Of a stretch of 64,000 nucleotides of DNA, positions 25,002 through 34,741 are shown in pieces. The stretch's first letter is position 1. Every line of letters begins with the position of its first letter. Both the position numbers and the translations under genes were made by a program. The notes under the pieces are model-generated. The model had not been told where the DNA came from and did no database searches. It saw only the letters and a list, made by a program, of their open reading frames with translations. Origin of the DNA: CADEDV01 sp964437415 (GTDB lineage: Bacteria > Bacteroidota > Bacteroidia > Chitinophagales > Chitinophagaceae). Where the stretch lies: NCBI GenBank assembly GCA_964437415.1, contig CAYTGN010000015.1, positions 19,296 to 83,295 on the forward strand, in the 5' to 3' direction.

Positions 25002-26417
25002 ATGTCAGACAATTACAGTTTTTTCGGCGCTGTAGAGAGAAGCTTCGATATAGCCGCCAAATTCACCAAATGGGATAAAGGTATCCTTGATCAGATAAAA
25101 GCCTGCAACGCTGTTTACCGGATGAGATTTCCCCTGAAAAGGGATGATGGCACTGTGGAAGTGATCGAGGCATACCGGGTGCAGCACTCTCACCACAAAA
25201 CACCCTGCAAAGGCGGTATCCGCTTTGCAGCAGAAGTGAACCAGGATGAAGTGATGGCACTTGCTGCATTGATGACCTACAAATGTGCAATTGTGAACGT
25301 CCCGTTTGGGGGTGGCAAAGGCGGCATCAAGATCAATCCCAAAAAATATTCTCCTTACGAATTAGAAAAGATCACCCGTCGCTATACTGCCGAACTGATC
25401 AAGAAAAATTTCATCGGCCCCGGCACCGATGTTCCTGCTCCTGACTACGGAACAGGTGAAAGAGAAATGGCCTGGATACTGGACACCTATACAGCCATGC
25501 ACCCTGGAGAAATTGATGCTGCAGGTTGCGTTACAGGCAAACCCGTTACCCAGGGTGGTGTTCGTGGTCGTCGCGAAGCAACCGGTTTGGGAGTGTTCTT
25601 TGGTCTTCGTGAAGTATGCAACATGCCTGAAGCAATGAAAAAACTGGGTCTTACCACAGGAGTTGAGGGCAAAAAAGTAGCCGTTCAGGGCCTAGGGAAT
25701 GTGGGTTACCATAGTGCCAAATTCTTCCAGGATGCGGGTGCTATTATTGTTGGGTTATCAGAACATGATGGCGGCATTTACAATGATAAAGGATTGGATG
25801 TGGATGATGTGTTCAGTTTCCGGAAGAAAACCGGAACCATTTTGAACTATCCCGGGGCCAGCAATTTTGCGCAAAAAGAAGACCTGCTGGAAATGGAATG
25901 TGACATCCTCATTCCTGCCGCATTGGAAAATGTGATTGATGGCAACAATGCACAGAGAGTAAAGGCAAAGATCATTGGTGAAGCGGCCAACGGGCCACTC
26001 ACACCGGAAGCAGATGAGATACTGACTAATAGAGGAATACTGGTGGTTCCTGATATGTACCTGAATGCTGGCGGCGTTACGGTTTCTTATTTTGAGTGGT
26101 TAAAAAACCTGAGCCATGTCCGCTATGGCCGTTTGGAAAAACGTTTTACAGAAAACCTCAATTCTCATATTCTCTCCACCATGGAAGAACTGAGTGGAAA
26201 AAAAGTAAGAGAATCAGAAAAGGAATTCATCGTGCATGGCCCTGATGAAGTGGACCTCGTGTATAGCGGGCTGGAAGAAACGATGATCACCGCCACCCAT
26301 GAGATCATGAATGCATGGAAAGCCAATCCTGACATTCCTGATATGCGTACAGCAGCTTATGTGGTTGCAATTAATAAGGTTGGAACCAGCTATGCGGAGT
26401 TGGGTATTTTCCCATAA
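25002..26417 (+). CDS. gdhA: Glu/Leu/Phe/Val dehydrogenase family (glutamate dehydrogenase)
   Basis: 471 residues. The substrate-domain signature is PFGGGKGGI with its catalytic lysine, preceded by CKGGIRFA, and the NAD(P) Rossmann motif appears as VQGLGNVG. It is most likely a glutamate dehydrogenase interconverting glutamate with 2-oxoglutarate and ammonium. Coenzyme preference is not clear by eye. It is a single gene with its own terminator. Metabolically it connects to the sucAB genes in the window through 2-oxoglutarate. Confidence 0.88.
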   Translation: MSDNYSFFGAVERSFDIAAKFTKWDKGILDQIKACNAVYRMRFPLKRDDGTVEVIEAYRVQHSHHKTPCKGGIRFAAEVNQDEVMALAALMTYKCAIVNVPFGGGKGGIKINPKKYSPYELEKITRRYTAELIKKNFIGPGTDVPAPDYGTGEREMAWILDTYTAMHPGEIDAAGCVTGKPVTQGGVRGRREATGLGVFFGLREVCNMPEAMKKLGLTTGVEGKKVAVQGLGNVGYHSAKFFQDAGAIIVGLSEHDGGIYNDKGLDVDDVFSFRKKTGTILNYPGASNFAQKEDLLEMECDILIPAALENVIDGNNAQRVKAKIIGEAANGPLTPEADEILTNRGILVVPDMYLNAGGVTVSYFEWLKNLSHVRYGRLEKRFTENLNSHILSTMEELSGKKVRESEKEFIVHGPDEVDLVYSGLEETMITATHEIMNAWKANPDIPDMRTAAYVVAINKVGTSYAELGIFP

Positions 26418-26457
26418 ATATTTTAATCGCAGCAAAAAACCAATTGCTTATATCAAA

Positions 26458-26487
26458 AACCTGTTCAATCGCTGAACGGGTTTTTTT
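26458..26487 (+). terminator. Terminator after the glutamate dehydrogenase gene
   Basis: The ten-base stem AACCTGTTCA / TGAACGGGTT (one G-U pair) with a five-base loop is followed by seven T. It ends 3 bases before the stop of the opposing gene. Confidence 0.85.
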
Positions 26488-26489
26488 GT

Positions 26490-26927
26490 TTACGGCATCG
26501 CCGGTAATTCTGTGATGAGGACAAGGTCATTTTTTATCTTCTCCCAGCCAAAAGTGAAATGCCCGTTGGTGATAATAATAAAACTGACCGGCAACCCAAG
26601 ATGATAACGCAGCGCCTGCTGCAGCACAGCATCATCCAATGTCACTGCTGAGGCCTTACATTCGATCATCATCCACGGCTGATGATCGCTGCTATAAACC
26701 AGCACATCAAATCGTTTATTTAATTCACCCAGCTTTATTTCTTTTTCAACAGCGACCAGCGATGCCGGATATTGCATCACCTGCACCATGTATTGAATAA
26801 AATTCTGCCGCACCCACTCTTCGGGTGTAAGCATCAGCCATTTTTTCCGCAATTCATCAAAAATGAAATCTTTTCCATTTTCCTTCCTGATACGAAAAGC
26901 CGGTTCGGGATATTCAATCTTTATCAT
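26490..26927 (-). CDS. HSDR_N-type PD-(D/E)XK domain protein
   Basis: 145 residues. It corresponds to the N-terminal nuclease domain of type I restriction HsdR subunits as a stand-alone protein. The nuclease core is visible: an aspartate in KRFDVLVY and the E-C-K of MMIECKA, then a glutamine (LQQALRYH) in the position of the family motif. No helicase domain and no hsdM/hsdS genes are near. Such solitary proteins are widespread in Bacteroidota, with unknown function. A TATTTTTG box (minus strand, 26933-26940) lies so close to the ATG that a very short or leaderless mRNA is possible. Confidence 0.8.
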   Translation of the reverse strand: MIKIEYPEPAFRIRKENGKDFIFDELRKKWLMLTPEEWVRQNFIQYMVQVMQYPASLVAVEKEIKLGELNKRFDVLVYSSDHQPWMMIECKASAVTLDDAVLQQALRYHLGLPVSFIIITNGHFTFGWEKIKNDLVLITELPAMP

Positions 26928-26975
26928 CAGTCCAAAAATAAAGATTTAAATTAGCCCAATTTAATTTGATGAATC

Positions 26976-27746
26976 ATGAAGACGAAAGAAGAAATCGTGC
27001 AAAACTGGCTGCCCCGTTACACAGGGGAGTCGCTGGAGAATTTTGGAAAGTATATACTTCTCACCAACTTCAGTAACTATGTAAACCTTTTTGCCGAATG
27101 GAATAATGTTCCGGTGATAGGTGAAGGACGACCCATGCAATGCGCCACTGCCGATAATATCAGCATCATCAATTTTGGCATGGGCAGCCCCACAGCAGCC
27201 ACGATCATGGACCTGCTCTCGGCTATTGAACCAAAAGCAGCCCTTTTCCTTGGAAAATGCGGGGGGTTGAAAAAAAGAAACAAAATAGGCGACCTTATAC
27301 TCCCTATCGCTGCTATCAAAGGTGAAGGAACTTCCAACGACTACTTCCCTGCGGAAGTGCCGGCGTTGCCCGCCTTTGCTTTGCAAAAAGCGGTTTCCAC
27401 AACTATCCGGGATTATGAAGTGGATTACTGGACAGGCACCGTTTACACCACCAACCGCCGAGTGTGGGAGCATGATGAACAGTTCAAGGAATATCTTTTA
27501 CAAATAAGGGCTTATGCCATTGATATGGAAACGGCTACCATTTTTAGCGTAGGTTTTTATAATAAAATACCCACCGGCGCCTTATTGCTGGTGAGTGATC
27601 AGCCTATGATTCCCGACGGTGTGAAAACAGAAGAAAGCGATAAAAAAGTTACGGCAAATTTTGTGGAAACACATTTGAAAATAGGAATTGATTCTCTCAA
27701 ACAACTGATCAACGAAGGAGCAACGGTGCGGCATTTGAAATTTTGA
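26976..27746 (+). CDS. amn: AMP nucleosidase
   Basis: 256 residues, the short Bacteroidota form. A nucleoside-phosphorylase-type fold: FGMGSPTAATIMDLL, FLGKCGGLK, and the AIDMETATIF segment with the catalytic-site glutamate, followed by SDQP with the conserved aspartate. It hydrolyses AMP to adenine and ribose 5-phosphate, regulating adenylate pools. Start ATG at 26976. It is followed 22 bases later by an ABC transporter ATPase gene. Confidence 0.9.
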   Translation: MKTKEEIVQNWLPRYTGESLENFGKYILLTNFSNYVNLFAEWNNVPVIGEGRPMQCATADNISIINFGMGSPTAATIMDLLSAIEPKAALFLGKCGGLKKRNKIGDLILPIAAIKGEGTSNDYFPAEVPALPAFALQKAVSTTIRDYEVDYWTGTVYTTNRRVWEHDEQFKEYLLQIRAYAIDMETATIFSVGFYNKIPTGALLLVSDQPMIPDGVKTEESDKKVTANFVETHLKIGIDSLKQLINEGATVRHLKF

Positions 27747-27768
27747 ATCCCGGAAATAATAATAACCA

Positions 27769-29487
27769 TTGCTACCCCTGCTGCATATAAAAGACCTTTC
27801 CGTTGATTTCATCTCCGGCGCCGAAGTGAACCCCGCTTTAAAAAAGGTATCACTTTCTGTAAACCGTGGCGAGATCACAGCAATCGTCGGTGAATCAGGA
27901 TCGGGCAAGTCGGTAACTTCCCTTTCTGTTCTTCAGTTGCTGCCTTCTCCACCAGCAAAATATGCTGAGGGAGAGATACTTTTTTCTGAAAATGGGATAG
28001 AAGTAGTTGATCTTTTAAAAAAACAACAACATTCGCTGCAAAATATCCGTGGCAACAAGATCGCCATGATCTTCCAGGAGCCAATGACATCGCTGAACCC
28101 TGTGCTTACCTGCGGCGACCAGGTGATGGAAGCCTTGCTGCTCCATAAAAAGATCTCCCCGCGGCAGGCAAAACAAAGAACCATTGAATGGTTTCAGAAA
28201 GCGAAACTGCCCAACCCGGAAGCAGTGTTCAAGCGTTATCCCCACCAGCTAAGCGGCGGACAAAAGCAAAGGGTGATGATTGCTATGGCCATGTGCTGCG
28301 AACCTTCATTGCTGATCTGTGATGAACCTACCACTGCGCTGGATGTAACAGTACAGAAAACAATTCTGACACTTATCAAAGAATTGCAGCAGCAATCAAA
28401 CATGGGTGTCATCTTTATCACACACGATCTGGGAGTGGTGGCGGAAATAGCCGATCATGCAGTTGTGATGTATAAGGGAGAGATCGTGGAGCAAAATACC
28501 GTAAAACAAATTTTTTCAGATCCCCGGCATCCTTACACAAAAGCATTACTTGCATGCCGGCCTGTTAATCACCGGCGGGGTGAAAGATTACCGGTAGTGA
28601 GTGATTTTTTAGAACAACCTGCCGTCATGAGACAACAGCCCGCATCAACTGTTTCACAACAGCCGCATACAACAGGGCCACAAAAAGAAAACAAGGTGTT
28701 ATTGTCTGTCAAAAATCTCTCGGTATGGTTCCCTGTGAGAAAAACATTTTTGGGAAAACCGCTTGATTTCACCAAAGCAGTTGATAATGTAAGTTTTGAA
28801 CTTTATAAAGGTGAGACATTGGGACTGGTGGGTGAAAGCGGTTGTGGCAAAACCACGTTGGGCAGGGCATTGTTGCGACTGATAGAACCTACTGGCGGTG
28901 CTATTACTTATAATGGCATTGACCTGACAGCAAAAAAAAGAGATGAACTGAGGGAGTTGAGAAAAGATATCCAGATCATTTTCCAGGATCCTTACTCTTC
29001 CCTGAATCCAAGACTCACAATCGGCTCTGCAATTGCAGAACCTTTGAAAGTACATGGCTTACTTGCAAATGAAAAAGAAAGAAAAGACAAAGTGACCGAA
29101 CTGCTGGAGAAAGTGAATCTGAAAGCAGAACATTTCAACCGCTACCCACATGAATTCAGCGGAGGTCAGCGGCAGCGCATTGTGATCGCAAGGGCCCTTG
29201 CCCTTGACCCTTCTTTTATTGTTTGCGATGAATCCGTATCAGCGCTGGATGTGAGTGTGCAGGCACAAGTACTGAACCTGCTCAATGACCTGAAAAAAGA
29301 ATTTGGGTTCAGCATCATTTTCATTTCGCATGACCTGTCGGTGGTGCGATATATCAGTGACCGCATCATGGTGATGAACAAAGGAAAAATAGAAGAAAGC
29401 GGCGATGCAGATACCGTTTATTTCACCCCAAGCTCTTCTTATACACGACAACTTATCGCATCCATTCCAAAAGGAATTATTGCTTAA
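27769..29487 (+). CDS. Oligopeptide/dipeptide-type ABC transporter, two fused ATPase domains
   Basis: 572 residues, DppD-DppF-like halves in one chain. Domain 1: Walker A GESGSGKS, signature LSGGQKQR, Walker B LLICDEPT. Domain 2: Walker A GESGCGKT, signature FSGGQRQR, Walker B FIVCDES. Between them is a Gln/Thr/Pro-rich linker (about 280-310). Each half has the oligopeptide-type C-terminal HPYTKALL/SSYTRQLI segment. The permease and binding-protein genes are not in the window. The start is a TTG at 27769, since the conserved N-terminus begins right there. Its stop overlaps the stop of the opposing gene by 4 bases. Confidence 0.88.
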   Translation: MLPLLHIKDLSVDFISGAEVNPALKKVSLSVNRGEITAIVGESGSGKSVTSLSVLQLLPSPPAKYAEGEILFSENGIEVVDLLKKQQHSLQNIRGNKIAMIFQEPMTSLNPVLTCGDQVMEALLLHKKISPRQAKQRTIEWFQKAKLPNPEAVFKRYPHQLSGGQKQRVMIAMAMCCEPSLLICDEPTTALDVTVQKTILTLIKELQQQSNMGVIFITHDLGVVAEIADHAVVMYKGEIVEQNTVKQIFSDPRHPYTKALLACRPVNHRRGERLPVVSDFLEQPAVMRQQPASTVSQQPHTTGPQKENKVLLSVKNLSVWFPVRKTFLGKPLDFTKAVDNVSFELYKGETLGLVGESGCGKTTLGRALLRLIEPTGGAITYNGIDLTAKKRDELRELRKDIQIIFQDPYSSLNPRLTIGSAIAEPLKVHGLLANEKERKDKVTELLEKVNLKAEHFNRYPHEFSGGQRQRIVIARALALDPSFIVCDESVSALDVSVQAQVLNLLNDLKKEFGFSIIFISHDLSVVRYISDRIMVMNKGKIEESGDADTVYFTPSSSYTRQLIASIPKGIIA

Positions 29488-32400
29488 TCGCCAAATTCTA
29501 TTTGCGACCCGAAATAATCAAAACGGTCATAGTCGCCATCCTGGTAAAAATTTTTCCCGCTTTTGCGTAGCGAATACAACTTTTTCTTTAACTCTTTTTC
29601 CAATTGTGGCTTCAGCGGTTCGTCATCTTTGATCTTGCTGTCAATAAAACCGCTGAAGTCATGATGTCCTTCGCTGCTAAAAGATGAAAGAACCAACCCG
29701 GGTATTCTCAAAATATTGCCTGTTTTTTCTCCATCAAACTCAAACTGCTTTTCATTCTGAGGTACAAGCCCCACTACGGCAAGCTTCCAGGTCACATCAT
29801 CTTTTTTATTCCTGTATTTATAGAAATATACAAAGCCTTTCTTTCCTTTCACTTCCGCAGGCAGGCGGTCCACATAAGCTAATGTATCAGGTTTGCCATA
29901 CACTTTTGATGCCAGCAGTTTGCTGCGGCCAAGATCAAGATGGTTATTGTATTTGGCGGGGAAAAGCTCTTGCTTCTTCAAGCTACCGAGATCACCGTAT
30001 AATTCATAACGGTATTCATCCTGCGAAGCAAAGAATTGCAGCAATGAATCATGGTAAGGCCGTTTGTTACGGATCATCAGCATCAGTGTATTATACTTTA
30101 GCCGTTTATCATCCGATGCCAGCATTTGCCGGATAACCGGCTGCACTGCAGGCCTGCTGTCCCAATAAGGCAGCAACAAAGTGGCGTACAAACCCAGGTC
30201 ATCGTTACCAGTATCTTTTTCGTCGTTATCATAATAAGGCAAGACCGGTTTTTTATCCAGCTTGCTTTCCTCTGCTTTCCTGATGGCCTTTTTCTTTTCT
30301 GCAATCGCCTGCTTCTTCATTTCCTGTTTGGCCTCCAGCAAGAATTTGCTGAAGTACATATCATAATCAGCCGGTTTCACCAGGTTGCTGTCTGTCATCC
30401 GGCCCAACAGCCGCATGATGTCACTTTTATAATCATCCAGGTTCAGCAGTGGCAACAGGTCGGGCAAAATGCTGCGGGTCAGTTGCAATGAATCATGGAG
30501 TTCATTCAGGAAATTACCATCACTGATCTTTGGAAACAGGTTTCTGAAATTGCCAAACTGCGACAAAGGAGGATACATTGTCCAGCCCCGGCCATCCGTT
30601 TTGTCAAGCACCGGCGGCTCGGAAGCAATGATCTCACGAAAAACATTGTAGGCATACTGTGCTCGCTGCTGCAACAGGCTCTCCAACGCAGTGTATTGTA
30701 ACTCCACTGTATCACCGGCGGCATAATAAATATCTTTCAGATAGTTGGCAGAGGCTGTAGTGCTGATGTCTGAAAGTTTATGAATCAAAGATTTCTTTAC
30801 TTCCAAATATTTCTTCTGCTCCCAGCCAAGGGTCTCAATGGCTTTTTTCAATTGCGGAAGATCGGCTGAATCCAAAAAGATGGTTCGGATGTTTTTTACA
30901 GCTCTTTTTTGCACTGTACTGTCGCTGCTGGCAAGATCGCTGAAGAAAACCGCTGATTTCTTTTCAAACGGGTTCACTCCTTTCAGCGTATCCGCCGGTT
31001 TGAAACTTTCAAAAAATCTGCGGACAAACTCACTGGGCTGGCTCAGTGTATCAGACTGTGTCATCAGCGAAAAACCGATCCCGTCTTTATAATAACTCTT
31101 GCTGATGATGCTGCGGCTGCTTCCGGTATCTGTCAATACCGTCTCCCATACTTTGGTTTTATCAGCCAGTTCATATTTTTTCCTTTCTCTTACGATCCAG
31201 TTGCTGTCGCCCAGAAAAGTGAACTCCCTTTCCTTTTCCAAGCGGGTGCTGTCCTTGCTGTAGTGATAGCGGGGCGAACGGAAAAAAGAAACAAATATCT
31301 TTTCACCTGTGCTGTCATTACTGATAGTCTTGCTGCGAAAGGCGCCGCTTTCCAGCAGGTCTTCTTCCGACTCCTCCTCTTCTTCCTCATCATCATAATA
31401 ACTGAAACGGGGAATATCTAATTTTTCCTTGTTCTCTTCAGGGAAAACAGGCGATTTCACTGAAAAATACAAGGAAGTGTCCACCCTGTCCTTTGCTTCA
31501 CGATAAATGAACGGCATTAAGCGGAATGAATCCATAAAGCGCTGCATTTGGGAATGTTCCTTTTTCCCACCCGCTACTATCGTATAATAATGCGGTCCTT
31601 TGATGATGAATCGTGTCATCAATGTCAGCCCGTTCTTTGTTCTGTACCTCGCATCCAGCGAAGGATAACCCTGGTGCTTACCTGTTTTTCGCTGCAGCAA
31701 TGTGTCTATAAATTCAGAGGCTGCAAAACTTTCCTGCATCAGCTCCAGGTCGAAACTGTCTTCCTCTGCAAAATGATAGTTGTGAACATCAGACCGGATG
31801 ATGCGGAAAAAAAGACCCGCCGCTTTATCCTCTGCATCGTAAATGCGGCTGCCGTCGTTGCCGTTGTAAGGTTCATGCGGCAACCCGGCGCTGAAACCAC
31901 CATACACAGGTGAATATTTTATCCAGCCATTAGCAGTTGCAGCAGCCGGTATAATTTCTTTCAATTGAATGCTGCCAAAAAAACGTTTGGCCTCATCGCC
32001 GTTTCTCACATATTCACCCGTGCCGCTCATTTTAAAAAAGATGATCTCAAACGGTGTGATGAAAATATGATAACGCTGAATATCGCCGCGGCGGGTTCTG
32101 TTGGTGATATCAAACCCATTGTAGCCATTGCGGCTGATCTTTGTTTTATTTAAAATGCGGCCGGGGATATTCTCATAGAGCAGGCTGTCTATTTTTTTAT
32201 ATACATCCTCAGTGTTGTGGGCCCAAAGCCAGGCATTGGTCATGATGCGGGTCACCATGTAATAGCTGCCATTGGCCATGTCGGCATACTGACGCTGATC
32301 CAATGCTTCATCATCGCCAAACTTGTAGAACTTGCCGGGAATATCCACTATGAAGAAACCATCTTCCGCTGCTTCCGGTTGAAATGTTACCGGCACTCTT

Positions 32401-33335
32401 ATTTTTTCCACCAGGTCTTTGTGGCGGCTGTCTCTTTCACCCATCATCACGGGCCGTAGTTTATAACCTTTATCCCTCAGCATTTCAATCACTCCCCTGT
32501 TACCGGGCAAGTGCGCCGCACCCACACCCACAAACAACGAAACTTTTGTTTTCAAAATGGAATCAATTGAGTTGGCCTGTATCTCATTTCGCTTATACAT
32601 GAACTTTTCATCAAAGGCATCCGAGAAACTGTTCAGCTTGTTGATGGAGTCCAGTTGGTCCAGGTTGCCCTTGCGGTAAGCCTCCTGCAGTTTGGCAATA
32701 GAATAATCCTCATCCACATCATAACTTCTCTCTTTTTTGTTCTTATCCTTTGCTGCATCCTTATAGGCCTCCTGCATCAGCCGCATACTTTCGGCATAGC
32801 TCTCCACCCCTGCCACTTTCTTGCCCCATTTTTTACCACACTGGTAGATATACATATCCAGGTAAGTGTCCTCTTCAAAATCGCTGGCATTGTTGCCATA
32901 TGAACGATAAAGCAGGTTGTTGATGGTGGAAGGGTTGCTGTAGAGGGAACGTTCTATCTTTTTATCGTACTTGTAAAACTTCAGGGTGTTGATGGTGAAA
33001 TAATCATCGGGCACAGCCATGTAGCCGGCAAAACGGTTGCCGGAAGCCATGTAATTTTCGCCACCAAAATCAAATTTGCTCATATCCTCCTGCCAGCTTT
33101 CGGGGTTGGTCTCCAGTGCCACCACATCGGCATTGCGGATGCCGAGATAAAAAGAATCGGAAAGGTTGAAAGCGATCTTGCTGCTGACATGCATGGTGCC
33201 AAACAAGTAAGAAGGTTTTTTGAGCCCGTTGCCGCTGATCTCCCATAACAGGCTGGGATATTTTTTGGGCCCGGGCTTTTGGGCCATGTTAAAATGAGGA
33301 AGGAAAAGCAACAACAAGATAAGGGGCTTCTTCAT
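29484..33335 (-). CDS. Very large TraB/GumN-type protein with unknown C-terminal part
   Basis: 1283 residues with a signal peptide (about 1-19). Residues about 25-300 form a TraB/GumN (erythromycin-esterase-like/Tiki) domain: FGTMHV near residue 46, ALETNPE, and the closing VGVGAAHLPG segment with conserved Gly and His, a family containing putative metalloproteases. The remaining roughly 980 residues match nothing I recognise. They include two similar modules near 330-440 and 460-630, an acidic Asp/Glu run near 655, and a helical, repeat-like region (about 790-1130) that could be HEAT-like. Probably periplasmic or surface-exposed. Usual TraB/GumN proteins are about 300 residues. Confidence 0.75.
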   Translation of the reverse strand: MKKPLILLLLFLPHFNMAQKPGPKKYPSLLWEISGNGLKKPSYLFGTMHVSSKIAFNLSDSFYLGIRNADVVALETNPESWQEDMSKFDFGGENYMASGNRFAGYMAVPDDYFTINTLKFYKYDKKIERSLYSNPSTINNLLYRSYGNNASDFEEDTYLDMYIYQCGKKWGKKVAGVESYAESMRLMQEAYKDAAKDKNKKERSYDVDEDYSIAKLQEAYRKGNLDQLDSINKLNSFSDAFDEKFMYKRNEIQANSIDSILKTKVSLFVGVGAAHLPGNRGVIEMLRDKGYKLRPVMMGERDSRHKDLVEKIRVPVTFQPEAAEDGFFIVDIPGKFYKFGDDEALDQRQYADMANGSYYMVTRIMTNAWLWAHNTEDVYKKIDSLLYENIPGRILNKTKISRNGYNGFDITNRTRRGDIQRYHIFITPFEIIFFKMSGTGEYVRNGDEAKRFFGSIQLKEIIPAAATANGWIKYSPVYGGFSAGLPHEPYNGNDGSRIYDAEDKAAGLFFRIIRSDVHNYHFAEEDSFDLELMQESFAASEFIDTLLQRKTGKHQGYPSLDARYRTKNGLTLMTRFIIKGPHYYTIVAGGKKEHSQMQRFMDSFRLMPFIYREAKDRVDTSLYFSVKSPVFPEENKEKLDIPRFSYYDDEEEEEESEEDLLESGAFRSKTISNDSTGEKIFVSFFRSPRYHYSKDSTRLEKEREFTFLGDSNWIVRERKKYELADKTKVWETVLTDTGSSRSIISKSYYKDGIGFSLMTQSDTLSQPSEFVRRFFESFKPADTLKGVNPFEKKSAVFFSDLASSDSTVQKRAVKNIRTIFLDSADLPQLKKAIETLGWEQKKYLEVKKSLIHKLSDISTTASANYLKDIYYAAGDTVELQYTALESLLQQRAQYAYNVFREIIASEPPVLDKTDGRGWTMYPPLSQFGNFRNLFPKISDGNFLNELHDSLQLTRSILPDLLPLLNLDDYKSDIMRLLGRMTDSNLVKPADYDMYFSKFLLEAKQEMKKQAIAEKKKAIRKAEESKLDKKPVLPYYDNDEKDTGNDDLGLYATLLLPYWDSRPAVQPVIRQMLASDDKRLKYNTLMLMIRNKRPYHDSLLQFFASQDEYRYELYGDLGSLKKQELFPAKYNNHLDLGRSKLLASKVYGKPDTLAYVDRLPAEVKGKKGFVYFYKYRNKKDDVTWKLAVVGLVPQNEKQFEFDGEKTGNILRIPGLVLSSFSSEGHHDFSGFIDSKIKDDEPLKPQLEKELKKKLYSLRKSGKNFYQDGDYDRFDYFGSQIEFGD

Positions 33336-33360
33336 GCGGGCTGGGAGATTTGATGATGAA

Positions 33361-33368
33361 CAAATTTA
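33361..33368 (-). promoter_or_regulatory. Candidate -7 box for the TraB/GumN gene
   Basis: Minus-strand TAAATTTG fits TAnnTTTG exactly, 25 bases upstream of the ATG. No convincing -33 element was found. Confidence 0.35.
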
Positions 33369-33670
33369 AGATGCAGGCTGTCAATAAAACCCATAAAATT
33401 ATTTTGAAAATCAATTCATTGAAATACCCTCTTTCACTTAGCCGGTCCCGGGCTGCCCTCCGGTGCCTGTCGCTTAAAAGAATGTGCAAAATAAAACGGG
33501 ATTTTGCTGTTGAAAAGTGTACCTTCGCCGCCTTTAAAAGTCATCAGGTTGAACAAACCCGGCGCCGTAAGGCCGGACTTGTCCCGACCCCGTCGGGATT
33601 TGGATCATCCCCACCCGGCTTCCCGCCACTGGTTTGTGTCCTGCGACTTCTGAATAAACCCATAACACTT
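33369..33670 (+). promoter_or_regulatory. Long hairpin-rich upstream region of queA
   Basis: The intergenic region before queA holds no credible gene. A -7-like TACCTTCG lies at 33520-33527. Downstream, arms ACAAACC (33553-33559) and GGTTTGT (33631-33637) could close a structure containing a small CGGC/GCCG stem (33560-33563 with 33572-33575) and a perfect hairpin TCCCGAC-CCC-GTCGGGA (33582-33598). It ends 33 bases before the queA ATG. Whether this is a regulatory leader or an inserted intergenic repeat cannot be told from one sequence. Confidence 0.45.
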
Positions 33671-34720
33671 ATGAAGCTTTCACAATTCCGTTTCGACCTT
33701 CCGTTGAACCTTATTGCCCAAAACCCTGCGAAAAGAAGAGAAGATGCCCGCATGATGGTGGTGCACCGCCACACCGGCCAGATCGAGAACAAACACTTCC
33801 GCGACATCCTCGATTATTTTGATGACAAGGATGCTTTTGTGGTCAATAACACCAAAGTGTTTCCTGCCCGCATGTATGGCCGCAAGGAAAAGACCGGCGC
33901 CAAGATCGAAGTGTTTCTGCTGCGGGAGTTGAACAAACCCAACCGACTCTGGGATGTGATCGTTGATCCCGCAAGAAAGATCCGTGTGGGTAACAAACTC
34001 TATTTCGGCGAGCAGGAAGACCTGGTAGCAGAAGTGATTGACAACACCACCAGCCGCGGCCGCACCATCCGTTTCTTGTGGGAAGGCAGCGAAGAAGAGT
34101 TTCGTGCCGTGCTGGAAAGGCTTGGTGAAACACCGTTGCCCAAATACATTAAACGCAAACCCGACGAAGAAGACAAGGAACGTTACCAGACAGTGTATGC
34201 GAAGCATGAAGGCGCTGTGGCCGCCCCCACTGCCGGCTTGCATTTCAGCCGTGAGCTGATCAAACGTTTAGAGATAAAAGGTATCCGCTTTGCGGAAGTT
34301 ACCCTGCACACAGGTTTGGGCACATTCCGCCCCATTGAGGTGGAAGACCTGAGCAAACATAAAATGGATGCGGAATATTACCGCATTGATGACACGGCCT
34401 GCAAAATTGTGAACCGTGCCAAGGAGTATGGTCATCGTATCTGTTCTGTTGGCACTACTACGATGAGGGCTTTGGAGTCATCTTTCACCGCACAAAAATT
34501 ATTGAAACCATCCGAAGGATGGACCAACATGTTCATCCACCCGCCTTATGAATTCAATATTGCGGATTCGCTGGTAACGAATTTTCATTTACCCAAAACA
34601 AGTTTGCTGATCATGACCTGCGCCTTTGCCGGTTATGAGCTGACGATGGAAGCATACAAAAAAGCCATCAAAGACAAATACCGTTTCTTTAGCTATGGCG
34701 ATGCGTTGCTGATCATCTAA
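33671..34720 (+). CDS. queA: S-adenosylmethionine:tRNA ribosyltransferase-isomerase
   Basis: 349 residues from the ATG at 33671; the frame is open further upstream, but only this start gives the family N-terminus MKLSQFRFDLP. QueA motifs are LIAQNPAKRREDARM, FPARMYGRKE, HEGAVAAPTAGLHF and TLHTGLGTFRP. It transfers the ribosyl part of SAM to 7-aminomethyl-7-deazaguanine in tRNA to form epoxyqueuosine. No other queuosine genes are here. It is followed by its own terminator. Confidence 0.94.
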   Translation: MKLSQFRFDLPLNLIAQNPAKRREDARMMVVHRHTGQIENKHFRDILDYFDDKDAFVVNNTKVFPARMYGRKEKTGAKIEVFLLRELNKPNRLWDVIVDPARKIRVGNKLYFGEQEDLVAEVIDNTTSRGRTIRFLWEGSEEEFRAVLERLGETPLPKYIKRKPDEEDKERYQTVYAKHEGAVAAPTAGLHFSRELIKRLEIKGIRFAEVTLHTGLGTFRPIEVEDLSKHKMDAEYYRIDDTACKIVNRAKEYGHRICSVGTTTMRALESSFTAQKLLKPSEGWTNMFIHPPYEFNIADSLVTNFHLPKTSLLIMTCAFAGYELTMEAYKKAIKDKYRFFSYGDALLII

Positions 34721-34741
34721 AAGCAAAAAGAAAAGTTTATG

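Noticed and set aside
33540..33670. A preQ1 riboswitch ahead of queA
   Set aside because: No short preQ1-I hairpin with an A-rich tail is seen, and the GC-rich hairpins do not match known preQ1 classes.
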